From positions 1 to 35,277 of the forward strand of contig JAGXHJ010000006.1 of NCBI GenBank assembly GCA_024636315.1: a stretch of 35,277 nt of DNA, written 5' to 3'. A model generated the notes under the pieces. The model did no database searches, was not told the origin of the DNA, and saw nothing but the letters and a program-made list of their open reading frames with translations. Within the stretch, counting starts at the first letter, position 1. Each line of letters starts with the position of its first letter. A program made the position numbers and the translations under genes. This DNA comes from Methylophaga sp. (GTDB lineage: Bacteria; Pseudomonadota; Gammaproteobacteria; Nitrosococcales; Methylophagaceae). Below are positions 8,808-17,487 of this stretch, piece after piece.

Positions 8808-9215
8808 ATGAGAAATAGACATTCGCGTCGCCAAAGTGGTGCCATAGCTGAAGTTAATATGACGCCATTGATTGATATGGTATTTATCTTATTGATCTTT
8901 TTTATTGTGACCACTTCATTTGTTAAAGAAACGGGCGTCGATGTCAGTCGTCCCTCTGCTAAAACCGCAGTTAAAAAAGAGCTGGCCAATATTATGATTT
9001 CGATCACGCCGAATGATGAAGTGTGGATGGATAAACGGCAAATAGATCGACGGGCTGTGCGTGCTAATGTTGAGCGTATGCATGCTGAAAACCCAGAAGG
9101 CTCAGTCATTATTTTGGCAGACAAAGAGGCCAAAACTGGCCTGCTTATTGAAGTGATGGATCAAGCACGATTGGCAGGTGTTGCCAATGTATCCATTGCT
9201 GCTCAGCGCGACTAA
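8808..9215 (+). CDS. exbD: Biopolymer transport protein ExbD
   Basis: The 135-residue protein has a short cytoplasmic head, one membrane helix (about 21-39, in NMTPLIDMVFILLIFFIV) and a periplasmic domain. D23 in PLIDMVF corresponds to the essential proton-carrying aspartate of ExbD/TolR. The EVNMTPLIDMVFILLIFF pattern is diagnostic of the family. It works with ExbB in the inner membrane. It lies 27 bp after exbB and 15 bp before tonB. Confidence 0.95.
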   Translation: MRNRHSRRQSGAIAEVNMTPLIDMVFILLIFFIVTTSFVKETGVDVSRPSAKTAVKKELANIMISITPNDEVWMDKRQIDRRAVRANVERMHAENPEGSVIILADKEAKTGLLIEVMDQARLAGVANVSIAAQRD

Positions 9216-9230
9216 TAAGGTTTTATTTTA

Positions 9231-9887
9231 ATGCGTTTAGCCATAGGCTTACTGCTTGCGATTTTGGTGAATTTTGGTTTATTTACCTTAATGCAAAAAA
9301 TGACTGCAGAACAAAATATTGGGCGGCAAGTAACAGAAAATATTCAATTGTTAGATTTTGTACGCCTTAAGCGCGAAGATAAGACAGAAACTAAAAAACG
9401 TGAATTGCCGAAGAAACCACCGCCACCTCAAAAGCCACCGCCACCGCCTAAAGTACCTGCTCAACAAGTGGATAAACCCAAAGCACCTACACCTAAATTA
9501 GATATGCCACGTATCGACGTGCCATTAAATATTGCTGGTGGACCCTATTTAGGTGATTTTTCAAATGCACCAGTAGCACTGAGTGCACCAACAGCCATTG
9601 CTGCACCGACGATGGATGATGACGTGATGCCTTTGGTACGTATTCCTCCACAGTATCCTCGCATGGCCTCTCGTCGGGGAATAGAGGGTATCGTGACGGT
9701 ATCCTTTACGATTACTAAAGATGGACAAGTGCGTGATCCTATTGTGATCAGTGCCAAACCTGAAAACATCTTTGACAGTGCGGCTTTAAAGGCCATTTTA
9801 AAGTGGAAATTTAAACCCAAGGTCGTTGATGGTCAGCCGGTCGAGCGTCAAGCGACGCAAGAAATTGAATTTAAATTGGCGAAATAA
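9231..9887 (+). CDS. tonB: Energy transducer TonB
   Basis: The 218-residue protein has an N-terminal membrane anchor at 3-21, a proline/lysine-rich spacer at about 60-93 (with KKPPPPQKPPPPPK), and a C-terminal TonB domain at about 133-218. The C-terminal domain holds the PPQYP motif (139-143), RRGIEGIVTVSFTITKDG and the SAALKAILKWKFKP helix. It spans the periplasm and passes energy from ExbB/ExbD to outer-membrane TonB-dependent receptors. No receptor gene lies in the window, so the transported substrate is unknown. The next gene starts at the base after its stop codon. Confidence 0.95.
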   Translation: MRLAIGLLLAILVNFGLFTLMQKMTAEQNIGRQVTENIQLLDFVRLKREDKTETKKRELPKKPPPPQKPPPPPKVPAQQVDKPKAPTPKLDMPRIDVPLNIAGGPYLGDFSNAPVALSAPTAIAAPTMDDDVMPLVRIPPQYPRMASRRGIEGIVTVSFTITKDGQVRDPIVISAKPENIFDSAALKAILKWKFKPKVVDGQPVERQATQEIEFKLAK

Positions 9888-11120
9888 ATGATGAGTGTGT
9901 CAGTTTTCAAATTACCTTTATTGATCATCTTATTGTTGATGGCGTCAGCGACGATGGCCAAAGAAGAGAGTCAATATTTATTGACTGAAAAAACCTATAA
10001 AGCGCTGAATGCCGCCCAAACGTTAATGGAAGCAGATAAGTTTTCTGCAGCTGAAACTCAACTTAAGTCTTTATTAGATAAAACCGAGTCAAGTTCTTAT
10101 GAAAGGGCGGTAGTCCAACAAACCTTAGGTTATTTGTATTCGTCACTGGAAGACTATACAAAAGCAAGCTCACTATTTCAGCAAGCACTGGATTCCAATG
10201 CACTCCCAGAAAAAGTGAGTCATGACCTACTTTATAATCTAGCGCAGTTATTATTAGCCGATGAACAATACAATAAAGGTATTGTGATGCTAGAAAAATG
10301 GTTGAAAGCCGAAGTCTCACCTCCCAATAGTGCCCATGTTTTGCTGGCAAGTGCTTATTATAGGGTTAAGAACTATAAAAAAACGGTAGAGCACATTAGT
10401 GTAGCCATTAAAAATGATAAATCGGTAAAAGAAGCTTGGTATCAAGTGTTGTTAGCGGCACACTTGGAGTTGAAGCAATATAAATCAGCTATTAGTGTAT
10501 TAGAAACACTTATTACTCTTTATCCTTATCAAACAAGCTATTGGTCACAGCTTTCAGCATTATATCTTCAACAAAATAAAGAATTTACCGCGATGGCAGT
10601 CAAAATGTTAGCGCAACGTTTGGAACTCGGTGATGCTAAAACGCTTATTAGTTTGGCTGACATGTACCGTTATTTACAAATTCCGTATAAGTCGGCTCAA
10701 TTATTAACACAAGGTATTAATGATGGCGTTATTCCATCAGATTTAGATAATTTAAATCGTTTGGCTGATAGTTGGTTAGCGGCTAAAGAGGCACTTAAAG
10801 CGCTTCCTATTTTAGAAAAAATCACTGCGCTAGATGGTAGTGGAGAGTCAGATTTGAAATATAGTCGCGTTCTCTTTGGCTTGGAACAGTGGCAGAATGC
10901 TGAGGATAGCTTAACTAAGAGTTTGACTAAATTGAAGGGCAAGCGATCAGGTACTGCCTTGTTATTATTAGGGATGACGCAATTTCATTTAAACCAATTG
11001 TCGCAAGCAAAAGCTTCTTTTACAAAAGCTGTTAAGTTTGAAAATGAGCGTAATCAGGCTGGTCAATGGTTGCGTCATGTAGACAATCTACTGTCTGAAG
11101 GGGAGTCTGATGCAAGCTAA
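9888..11120 (+). CDS. TPR-repeat periplasmic protein of the TonB cluster
   Basis: The 410-residue protein has a signal peptide (hydrophobic 8-24, ATMAKEES) and successive degenerate tetratricopeptide repeats across most of its length. One clear unit is the region with AVVQQTLGYLYSSLEDYTKASSLFQQAL near 78-105, and the last is GMTQFHLNQLSQAKASFTKAV near 365-385. TPR proteins of this kind end many TonB2-type clusters. A role in assembly or in contact with outer-membrane partners is inferred from context only. It starts immediately after tonB and overlaps the aldolase-family gene by 11 bp. Confidence 0.86.
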   Translation: MMSVSVFKLPLLIILLLMASATMAKEESQYLLTEKTYKALNAAQTLMEADKFSAAETQLKSLLDKTESSSYERAVVQQTLGYLYSSLEDYTKASSLFQQALDSNALPEKVSHDLLYNLAQLLLADEQYNKGIVMLEKWLKAEVSPPNSAHVLLASAYYRVKNYKKTVEHISVAIKNDKSVKEAWYQVLLAAHLELKQYKSAISVLETLITLYPYQTSYWSQLSALYLQQNKEFTAMAVKMLAQRLELGDAKTLISLADMYRYLQIPYKSAQLLTQGINDGVIPSDLDNLNRLADSWLAAKEALKALPILEKITALDGSGESDLKYSRVLFGLEQWQNAEDSLTKSLTKLKGKRSGTALLLLGMTQFHLNQLSQAKASFTKAVKFENERNQAGQWLRHVDNLLSEGESDAS

Positions 11121-11682
11121 TCTAGCACAGTTGAAAAGTGAGCTAGTGCAACACTATCGATGGTTAAGACAATATGGTTGCAATGATTCTCATAGTGGTA
11201 ATGCCTCTTTCCGTTGGCATGATGAAATTTGGATTACGCCTACTGGCTGTTGTGCAGATACTTTGCAGACCGATGATTTAGTTATATGTAATATCGATGG
11301 AACTATGGGCGACGGGGCATCACTGGACACGCCGCTACATATTGAAGCCTATCGCCATAATACAAAGGCACAGGCGGTATTTCACAGTCATGGCCCACAC
11401 GCAATAGCGCTCACCTTAAATGGTGATGATTTTGTGCCGGTTGATTTTGAAGGTCAGTATTATTTCCCAACAGTGCCTGTTGTTACCATAGCCTATGATC
11501 GTTATATTGAATTATCGCCAAGTGCTGTCGCTGAGAAACTTGCTGATCACAAGGTAACTATTGTTCGTGGCCACGGCGTATATGCTTATGGTGAGACGAT
11601 TAATCTCGCCTATAAGTGGAGTTGCTCGGTTGAGTTATCAGCAAAGATCGCATTGTTAAATAATAACAATGCGTCTCGCTAA
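11110..11682 (+). CDS. Class II aldolase/adducin family protein
   Basis: The 190-residue protein has the family signatures: SHSGNASFR at 27-35, which forms the phosphate/substrate loop, ITPTG at 42-46, the metal ligands H92 and H94 in FHSHGPHA, and H155 in RGHGVYAYG. The pattern shows a zinc-dependent sugar-phosphate aldolase or dehydratase fold, like L-fuculose-phosphate aldolase or methylthioribulose-phosphate dehydratase. Where FucA has a catalytic glutamate, this protein reads GASLDTPLH, with D73 nearby, so the reaction cannot be named. It overlaps the TPR gene by 11 bp, so it is probably translated from the same mRNA, an odd partner for a TonB system. No other sugar-catabolism gene is adjacent. 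Confidence 0.85.
   Translation: MQANLAQLKSELVQHYRWLRQYGCNDSHSGNASFRWHDEIWITPTGCCADTLQTDDLVICNIDGTMGDGASLDTPLHIEAYRHNTKAQAVFHSHGPHAIALTLNGDDFVPVDFEGQYYFPTVPVVTIAYDRYIELSPSAVAEKLADHKVTIVRGHGVYAYGETINLAYKWSCSVELSAKIALLNNNNASR
11649..11673 (+). terminator. Strong hairpin at the end of the TonB/aldolase operon (possible 3' stabiliser or weak terminator)
   Basis: A perfect 10-bp stem (CGCATTGTTA and TAACAATGCG) closes a 5-base loop. It lies over the last codons of the aldolase gene, ten bases before its stop codon. No T tract follows, so classical rho-independent termination is doubtful. A second small inverted repeat TAGTCT/AGACTA lies at 11683-11702, between the convergent genes. Confidence 0.35.
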
Positions 11683-11705
11683 TAGTCTAGATAAACAGAC
11701 TAAGA

Positions 11706-12569
11706 CTAAGCCTTAGCCTCCTTCTTATAGACATTTTCATAATAATAATTAGTGGCTTCAATAAAGCCATCAACACTACCGCAGTCAAAACGGCGGCCTT
11801 TAAATTTTACTGCTAATACTTGGCGGTCTTGTGCCAGCGCTTTAAGGGCATCAGTGATTTGAACTTCACCATTTGCGCCTGGTTTGGTATTGCGTAAATA
11901 ATTAAATATTTCTGGGGTAAGAACGTAACGTCCGATGATGGCCATATTGGTGGGTGCATCTTCAGGCTTAGGTTTTTCGACCATGTCATGTACTTGGTAT
12001 ATGCCGGGTGCTATCTCTTCACCAGAAATAATACCGTAACTGCCGGTTTCTTCAGGTGGCACTTCTTCGATAGCAATAATACTGCACTGATAACGATCAT
12101 ATAGCGCTGCTAACTGGCCTAAGGCACGCATATGGTCACCATCTGATGGCGCGGCACATAAATCGTCAGCTAGAACCACTGCAAATGGTTCGTTACCAAT
12201 CATTGGTTCACCGGTCAAAATGGCATGACCGAGTCCTAACATTTCACGTTGACGCATAAAGACAAATTCGCATTTATCCATTACTTTGCGGATGTCATCT
12301 AAATATTTCTCTTTTGATGTACCTTTAATCTGGTGTTCTAATTCGTAGTTATTATCAAAATGATCGGCGATGGCGCGTTTACCTCGACCTACAATAAATC
12401 CGATCTGATTCATTCCTGCTTCAAGGGCTTCTTCTACACCATACTGAATTAATGGTTTACTAACGATAGGCAACATTTCTTTGGGCATGGCTTTTGTTGC
12501 GGGTAAAAAGCGGGTGCCATAACCGGCAGCAGGAAATAAACATTTACGAATTTTAGTGGTATGCGCCAT
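11706..12569 (-). CDS. galU: UTP--glucose-1-phosphate uridylyltransferase
   Basis: The enzyme makes UDP-glucose from UTP and glucose-1-phosphate for cell-surface polysaccharides and sugar interconversion. The 287-residue length is typical. The nucleotide-binding motif FPAAGYGTRFLPATKAMPKE at 12-31 is diagnostic. Further family blocks are VGRGKRAIADHFD, ILTGEPMIGNEPFAVVLADD, MVEKPKPEDAP and GANGEVQITDAL. The C-terminal GRRFDCGSVDGFIEA is also canonical. It is convergent with the aldolase gene (23-bp gap) and divergent from nuoA. A TATAAT -10-like hexamer lies about 72 bases upstream on its strand. Confidence 0.97.
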   Translation of the reverse strand: MAHTTKIRKCLFPAAGYGTRFLPATKAMPKEMLPIVSKPLIQYGVEEALEAGMNQIGFIVGRGKRAIADHFDNNYELEHQIKGTSKEKYLDDIRKVMDKCEFVFMRQREMLGLGHAILTGEPMIGNEPFAVVLADDLCAAPSDGDHMRALGQLAALYDRYQCSIIAIEEVPPEETGSYGIISGEEIAPGIYQVHDMVEKPKPEDAPTNMAIIGRYVLTPEIFNYLRNTKPGANGEVQITDALKALAQDRQVLAVKFKGRRFDCGSVDGFIEATNYYYENVYKKEAKA

Positions 12570-12640
12570 TGAAAAAATGCCTTATTAAATGTGACTTGGC
12601 TCTTAAGAGGAATAGAGCGTGAGTAAAAGTTTAAAAATAG

Positions 12641-12646
12641 ATTATA
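12641..12646 (-). promoter_or_regulatory. Candidate -10 element for galU
   Basis: The complement reads TATAAT, a perfect consensus -10, about 72 bases upstream of the galU start. The -35 position at a 17-base spacing reads ATAATA, which is poor, so the call rests on the -10 and its location. Confidence 0.4.
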
Positions 12647-12814
12647 CCTTAGACTAATTCAAGTATTATTTATTAAGCGTGAGCAGAAAGGCATTTCGAG
12701 AATAACAAACAAAGGAATATTTAATAGGCATTTTGGCTTTGTTAGTAGACAGTGTGAGAAAAGAAAACTGCTAAGTTCAAAAAAAGAGCGTTTTCTACTC
12801 ACCCCCAGACGGTG

Positions 12815-12820
12815 TATAGT
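12815..12820 (+). promoter_or_regulatory. Candidate -10 element of the nuo operon promoter
   Basis: TATAGT is one mismatch from consensus and lies 118 bases before the nuoA start. The upstream TTTTCT at 12791-12796 (18-base spacing) is a weak -35. Transcription would start near 12827, leaving a leader of about 110 bases with a hairpin in it. Confidence 0.4.
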
Positions 12821-12880
12821 GAATTCAAATTAATTTCGGCATGCAACGTGAGCTAAATAATAAGCGTAATGAAAATAGCG

Positions 12881-12911
12881 ATGATTGGAGATGCATTCAA
12901 TCATAATTTTT
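12881..12911 (+). terminator. Terminator-like leader hairpin upstream of nuoA (possible attenuator)
   Basis: ATGATTGGA (12881-12889) and TTCAATCAT (12896-12904) pair over 9 positions, including one G-T pair, around a GATGCA loop. AATTTTTA follows. The stem is AT-rich and therefore weak. It lies 34 bases before nuoA, downstream of the candidate -10 and overlapping the end of a 21-codon ORF. Confidence 0.35.
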
Positions 12912-12938
12912 ATAAGTAACTGAAAAGAACTGAAAAAT

Positions 12939-13295
12939 ATGCTGGAGAACTATCTCCCAATTTTGTTGTTTGTGATTATAGGTGTTGGTTTTGGTGTTAT
13001 GCCATTACTTGCCGGCTTTATTTTGGGGCCGCGCCGTCCTGATGATGAAAAAAACTCACCCTATGAATGTGGTTTCGAGCCATTTGAAGATGCACACATG
13101 AAATTCGATGTGCGTTATTACCTTGTTGCCATTCTGTTTATTATCTTTGATTTAGAAATTGCATTTTTATTTCCATGGGCCGTTGTCCTCGATCAAATAG
13201 GTGTTTTTGGCTTGCTTGCGATGTTTTTATTTCTAGGAATATTAGTTGTGGGCTTTATTTACGAATGGAAGAAAGGGGCGCTCGAATGGGAATAG
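12939..13295 (+). CDS. nuoA: NADH-quinone oxidoreductase subunit A
   Basis: NuoA is a small membrane subunit of respiratory complex I beside the quinone site. The 118-residue protein begins [19 protein letters not shown] and has three membrane segments (about 5-27, 62-82, 88-110). The conserved loop [24 protein letters not shown] (starting at about residue 38) carries the cysteine of the ND3 loop. It opens the nuo operon. The last 10 bases overlap the nuoB start, a sign of coupled translation. Confidence 0.97.
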   Translation: MLENYLPILLFVIIGVGFGVMPLLAGFILGPRRPDDEKNSPYECGFEPFEDAHMKFDVRYYLVAILFIIFDLEIAFLFPWAVVLDQIGVFGLLAMFLFLGILVVGFIYEWKKGALEWE

Positions 13296-13774
13296 AAGGT
13301 ATTCTTGAACAAGGCGTTGTCACTACTTCTGCTGATAAACTAATTAATTGGGCGAGAACGGGATCATTATGGCCGATGACCTTTGGTCTGGCATGTTGTG
13401 CTGTAGAAATGATGCAGGCAGGCGCGTCACGTTATGATTTAGATCGCTTTGGGGTGGTCTTTCGTCCAAGTCCACGACAATCGGATGTAATGATTGTCGC
13501 GGGTACTTTGGTTAATAAAATGGCGCCAGCATTGCGTAAGGTTTATGACCAGATGTCAGAACCGCGATGGGTGATTTCAATGGGCTCCTGCGCTAATGGT
13601 GGTGGTTATTATCACTATTCCTACGCTGTTGTCCGCGGCTGTGACCGTATCGTGCCAGTAGATATTTATGTGCCAGGTTGTCCTCCGACTGCTGAAGCTT
13701 TGTTGTACGGTATTATCCAGTTACAAAATAAAATACGCCGTACCAATACTATCGCTCGGACACAGGAAACTTAA
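13286..13774 (+). CDS. nuoB: NADH-quinone oxidoreductase subunit B
   Basis: NuoB carries the terminal [4Fe-4S] cluster N2, which hands electrons to quinone. I place the start at 13286 ([10 protein letters not shown]), giving 162 residues. The same frame is open further upstream, but that region lies inside nuoA and translates to a sequence unlike the family; AAAGGGG lies just before the chosen ATG. The N2 ligands are visible as C37 and C38 in [11 protein letters not shown]102 in MGSCANGGG and C132 in VPGCPPTAE. It overlaps the end of nuoA by 10 bp and is followed by nuoC after 5 bp. Confidence 0.97.
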   Translation: MGIEGILEQGVVTTSADKLINWARTGSLWPMTFGLACCAVEMMQAGASRYDLDRFGVVFRPSPRQSDVMIVAGTLVNKMAPALRKVYDQMSEPRWVISMGSCANGGGYYHYSYAVVRGCDRIVPVDIYVPGCPPTAEALLYGIIQLQNKIRRTNTIARTQET

Positions 13775-13779
13775 GCGCT

Positions 13780-14436
13780 ATGATTGATGTGTTGAAGGCC
13801 TCTTTAGAAAAGCATTTTTCAGCGGACTTACTCGATTGTGAGCTGTTGAATGAAGAAATCACACTGCATGTGGCTGCGGAAAGTATTTTGTCTGTATGTA
13901 AGCAGTTAAGGGACCGCTTTGGCTTTGAGCTATTAGTTGATGTCTGTGGTGTTGATTATTCACAATATGGCGGCACCGCTTGGGAAACAAAAAGTGCTTC
14001 TGAGAGTGGCTTTAGTCGTGCGGTTGATGGCGCTGGCAATATGGAACCCGTTGAAGAAAGCTTTCGTTTTGCCGTGGTTTATCATTTGCTATCTATTCAG
14101 CACAATCAACGTTTACGTCTTAAGGTGAGACTCGATGCAGATCAGCCTATTGTTGATAGTGTGACATCAATCTGGAATGGTGCTAACTGGTTTGAACGAG
14201 AAGCATTCGACCTATTTGGTATTTTGTTTAATGGTCATGCTGATTTACGGCGCATATTGACTGATTATGGTTTTATCGGTCATCCCTTTCGTAAAGACTT
14301 CCCACTGATTGGTAATGTGGAAATGCGTTATGACTCTGAGAAAAAGCGCGTGGTTTACGAACCGGTAAGCATCGAAGAACGTATTTTGGTACCTCGGGTT
14401 ATCCGAGATGATAATCGCTACAGTGGGAATAAATGA
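13780..14436 (+). CDS. nuoC: NADH-quinone oxidoreductase subunit C
   Basis: This is the 30-kDa peripheral-arm subunit, 218 residues. The signature [24 protein letters not shown] and the following [14 protein letters not shown] are canonical. A hydrophilic insertion at about 67-102 (after DYSQYGG, with [13 protein letters not shown]) precedes the [11 protein letters not shown] strand. It is a separate protein here, whereas Enterobacterales fuse it to NuoD. It overlaps nuoD by 4 bp. Confidence 0.96.
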   Translation: MIDVLKASLEKHFSADLLDCELLNEEITLHVAAESILSVCKQLRDRFGFELLVDVCGVDYSQYGGTAWETKSASESGFSRAVDGAGNMEPVEESFRFAVVYHLLSIQHNQRLRLKVRLDADQPIVDSVTSIWNGANWFEREAFDLFGILFNGHADLRRILTDYGFIGHPFRKDFPLIGNVEMRYDSEKKRVVYEPVSIEERILVPRVIRDDNRYSGNK

Positions 14437-15689
14437 TGGCTGAAATTAAGAGTTACACCTTAAATTTTGGGCCACAACATCCAGCAGCACATGGTGTATT
14501 ACGCCTTATTTTAGAAATGGATGGCGAAGTTATTCAACGTGCCGATCCTCATGTCGGCTTACTTCATCGCGGTACCGAAAAATTGGCCGAAAGTAAGCCC
14601 TATAATCAAAGTATTGGTTATATGGATCGACTCGATTATGTGTCGATGATGTGTAATGAACATGCTTATGTGATGGCTATTGAGAAAATGCTAGGCGTGC
14701 AAGTGCCTGAACGCGCTCAATATATTCGAGTAATGTTTGATGAGATTACGCGAATACTGAATCATTTAATGTGGTTAGGCGCTCATGGTCTTGATATCGG
14801 TGCTATGACGGTATTCTTATATTGTTTCCGTGAACGTGAAGATTTGATGGATTGTTACGAAGCGGTATCTGGTGCTCGTTTACATGCCACGTATTATCGT
14901 CCTGGCGGCGTGTATCGTGATTTGCCTGATACCATGGCTAAATACGAAAAATCAAAATGGCATAGCGCAAAAGAAGTTAAACAAAAAAATACTAATCGAG
15001 AAGGTAGTTTGCTCGATTTTATTGAAGACTTTACCGATCGTTTCCCCAACTGTGTCGATGAATATGAAACATTATTGACCGATAATCGTATTTGGAAACA
15101 ACGCACAGTGGGTATCGGCGTGGTAAGCCCTGAACGTGCTCTACAACTTGGTTTTACCGGTCCAATGTTACGCGGTTCAGGCATCGCGTGGGATTTACGT
15201 AAAAAACAACCCTATGAAGTATACGACCGGATGGATTTTGATATTCCTATCGGCGTTGAGGGTGATTGTTACGATCGATACTTGGTGCGAGTGGAAGAAA
15301 TGCGTCAATCAAATCGAATTGTTAAGCAGTGTGTTGATTGGTTACGCACTAATCCCGGTCCCGTGATTACGACTGATACTAAAGTGGCACCGCCAAAACG
15401 TATCGATATGAAAAATGATATGGAGTCGATGATTCATCACTTCAAATTATTTACTGAAGGTTACTGTGTGCCAGAAGGCGAGATATATACCGCCGTTGAA
15501 CATCCTAAGGGTGAGTTTGGTATTTATATGATTTCAGATGGGGCTAACAAACCGTATCGACTCAAAATTAGGGCGCCAGGCTTTGCCCATTTATCTGCTA
15601 TGAATGAAATGATCAAAGGTCATATGTTAGCTGATGTTGTGGCGGTTATTGGCACTATGGATATTGTATTTGGTGAGGTTGATCGATGA
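14433..15689 (+). CDS. nuoD: NADH-quinone oxidoreductase subunit D
   Basis: NuoD is the 49-kDa subunit that forms the quinone pocket with NuoB. The 418-residue length is normal for the unfused form. The N-terminal [19 protein letters not shown] with [10 protein letters not shown]-like [13 protein letters not shown] and the [14 protein letters not shown] block are diagnostic, as is the C-terminal [10 protein letters not shown]. Two adjacent ATG codons at 14433 and 14436 could both serve as the start; the first overlaps the nuoC stop by 4 bp. It overlaps nuoE by 4 bp. Confidence 0.97.
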   Translation: MMAEIKSYTLNFGPQHPAAHGVLRLILEMDGEVIQRADPHVGLLHRGTEKLAESKPYNQSIGYMDRLDYVSMMCNEHAYVMAIEKMLGVQVPERAQYIRVMFDEITRILNHLMWLGAHGLDIGAMTVFLYCFREREDLMDCYEAVSGARLHATYYRPGGVYRDLPDTMAKYEKSKWHSAKEVKQKNTNREGSLLDFIEDFTDRFPNCVDEYETLLTDNRIWKQRTVGIGVVSPERALQLGFTGPMLRGSGIAWDLRKKQPYEVYDRMDFDIPIGVEGDCYDRYLVRVEEMRQSNRIVKQCVDWLRTNPGPVITTDTKVAPPKRIDMKNDMESMIHHFKLFTEGYCVPEGEIYTAVEHPKGEFGIYMISDGANKPYRLKIRAPGFAHLSAMNEMIKGHMLADVVAVIGTMDIVFGEVDR

Positions 15690-16189
15690 ATCTTACTGGC
15701 GCAAAAGAACAACTATTTAACGCAGAACTTCGTGAGCAACTAGATGCATGGGTAGCTAAATATCCAACGGGTAAAGCCCAATCAGCGGTTATTCCTTGTT
15801 TACATATATTACAAGCCGCCAACGAAGGTTGGTTAGCTAAGCCAGTAATGAATGCACTGGCTGATTATTTAGCCATTCCTGCGATTAGTGTTTATGAAGT
15901 GGCTACCTTCTACACCATGTTCGACCTTAAACCCGTCGGCAAACATAAAATTAATGTCTGTACCAATATTTCTTGTCTGCTTAATGGCTCTGATGAAGTG
16001 GTTGCCCATTTAGAGGATCGCTTGAATATTAAATTAGGCGAAACGACTGAAGACGGCCAATATACATTGAGACAAGTAGAATGTTTGGGTGCTTGTTGTG
16101 GCGCGCCGATGATGCAACTTGATCGTGATTATCATGAGCATTTAACCAATGACAAGATTGACCATATTTTGGCGGGGCTCAAATCATGA
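15686..16189 (+). CDS. nuoE: NADH-quinone oxidoreductase subunit E
   Basis: This is the 24-kDa, thioredoxin-fold subunit of the NADH dehydrogenase module, carrying [2Fe-2S] cluster N1a. The 167-residue protein has all four ligands: C92 and C97 in [12 protein letters not shown]133 and C137 in [11 protein letters not shown]. It works with NuoF. It overlaps both neighbours by 4 bp. Confidence 0.97.
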   Translation: MNLTGAKEQLFNAELREQLDAWVAKYPTGKAQSAVIPCLHILQAANEGWLAKPVMNALADYLAIPAISVYEVATFYTMFDLKPVGKHKINVCTNISCLLNGSDEVVAHLEDRLNIKLGETTEDGQYTLRQVECLGACCGAPMMQLDRDYHEHLTNDKIDHILAGLKS

Positions 16190-17487
16190 CAGCGATATCT
16201 TCAGATGACTTGAAGCTCGATCAGGTTTGTTTCCGTACTCGTCACCTTGATGAGCCATGGACACTGGAATCTTATCGTAGTGTTGGTGGTTATGAGCAAT
16301 TAGAAAAAATCCTCAAAGAAAAAACACGTGCCGAAGATATTATTGAACAACTTAAAGATTCAGCGCTACGTGGTCGAGGAGGAGCGGGTTTTCCAACTGG
16401 CTTAAAATGGAGTTTTATGCCACGCCGTATGCCTGGGGCGAAATATATCGTCTGCAACTCAGATGAAGGTGAACCTGGCACGTGTAAAGATCGCGATATT
16501 TTACGGTTCAATCCTCATCAAGTGGTTGAGGGAATGATTATCGCGGGTTACACCATCGGTGCTCAAGCAGGCTATAACTATATTCGCGGGGAATTTGTTG
16601 AACCCTTTGACCGCTTCGAAGTAGCAATTCAAGAAGCAAAAGATGCAGGTTATCTAGGGAAAAATATATTAGGTTCAAGTTTTAGTTTTGAACTTTATAC
16701 GCAGCCCGGTGCAGGTGCGTATATCTGTGGTGAAGAAACGGCTCTATTGGAATCCTTAGAAGGCAAAAAAGGTCAGCCACGTTATAAGCCACCATTCCCA
16801 GCAGGTTATGGCTTATATGGTCGACCGACAACTATAAATAATACCGAAACTTTAGCCTCTGTTCCTGTAATTTTACAATATGGTGGTGATTGGTTTCATG
16901 AGTTAGGTACGCCCAATAATGGTGGTAGCAAGATTTTTAGCGTGTCTGGCCATGTCAATAAACCTGGGAATTACGAAGTGCCATTAGGCACGCCGTTCTC
17001 TGAATTATTAAAATTAGCCGGTGGCATGCGAAATGGCAATAAAATAAAAGCTGTAATTCCTGGTGGTAGCTCAACACCTGTCGTACCGGGTGATAAGATG
17101 ATGGAGCTGGCAATGAGCTACGACGGTATTAGCCGTGGCGGTTCAATGTTAGGTGCTGGTTCAGTCATTATCATGGATGAAACCACGTGCATGGTTAAAG
17201 CATTGGAACGTATCGCCGAGTTTTATTATGAAGAGTCATGTGGCCAATGTACGCCTTGTCGGGAAGGTACCGGCTGGCTTTATCGGGTGGTAAAACGTAT
17301 AGAGCACGGTGAAGGCACGCAACAAGATTTAGATCGATTGGTAGAAGTGGCAAAAAATATTAATGGTAATACGATTTGTGCTTTAGGTGATGCAGCGGCA
17401 GCCCCCGTCATTAGTTTTATCAAACATTTCCGTGACGAGTTTCAACATCACATTGATCACAAATGTTGTCAGGTAGAGAGTAAATAG
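16186..17487 (+). CDS. nuoF: NADH-quinone oxidoreductase subunit F
   Basis: NuoF binds NADH and FMN and starts electron transfer. The 433-residue protein has the FMN/NADH loop [19 protein letters not shown] (61-79), the ESDEGEPGT-like [34 protein letters not shown], and the N3 [4Fe-4S] ligands C352, C355 and C358 in [15 protein letters not shown] with C398 in NTICALGD. Its stop codon is directly followed by the nuoG start. Confidence 0.98.
   Translation: MTAISSDDLKLDQVCFRTRHLDEPWTLESYRSVGGYEQLEKILKEKTRAEDIIEQLKDSALRGRGGAGFPTGLKWSFMPRRMPGAKYIVCNSDEGEPGTCKDRDILRFNPHQVVEGMIIAGYTIGAQAGYNYIRGEFVEPFDRFEVAIQEAKDAGYLGKNILGSSFSFELYTQPGAGAYICGEETALLESLEGKKGQPRYKPPFPAGYGLYGRPTTINNTETLASVPVILQYGGDWFHELGTPNNGGSKIFSVSGHVNKPGNYEVPLGTPFSELLKLAGGMRNGNKIKAVIPGGSSTPVVPGDKMMELAMSYDGISRGGSMLGAGSVIIMDETTCMVKALERIAEFYYEESCGQCTPCREGTGWLYRVVKRIEHGEGTQQDLDRLVEVAKNINGNTICALGDAAAAPVISFIKHFRDEFQHHIDHKCCQVESK

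Larger units (their letters stand above)
12570..12938. other. 369-bp divergent regulatory region between galU and nuoA
   Basis: No long ORF is present. The galU-proximal half is AT-rich with a TATAAT on the complement. The nuo-proximal half holds a TATAGT, a 21-codon mini-ORF at 12841-12906, and a hairpin followed by T residues at 12881-12911. A direct repeat of AACTGAAAA occupies the bases just before the nuoA start (about 12918-12936). No strong Shine-Dalgarno sequence precedes nuoA; AAAGAA is the best candidate. No operator palindrome for a known regulator was recognised. Confidence 0.6.

Noticed and set aside
13175-13285. N-terminal extension of nuoB by 37 codons
   Set aside because: The extension lies wholly inside nuoA in another frame and is unlike NuoB; the ATG at 13286 matches the family start.
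13780-15689. Split of a NuoCD fusion by mutation
   Set aside because: Separate nuoC and nuoD is the ancestral and commonest state; both proteins have complete ends.
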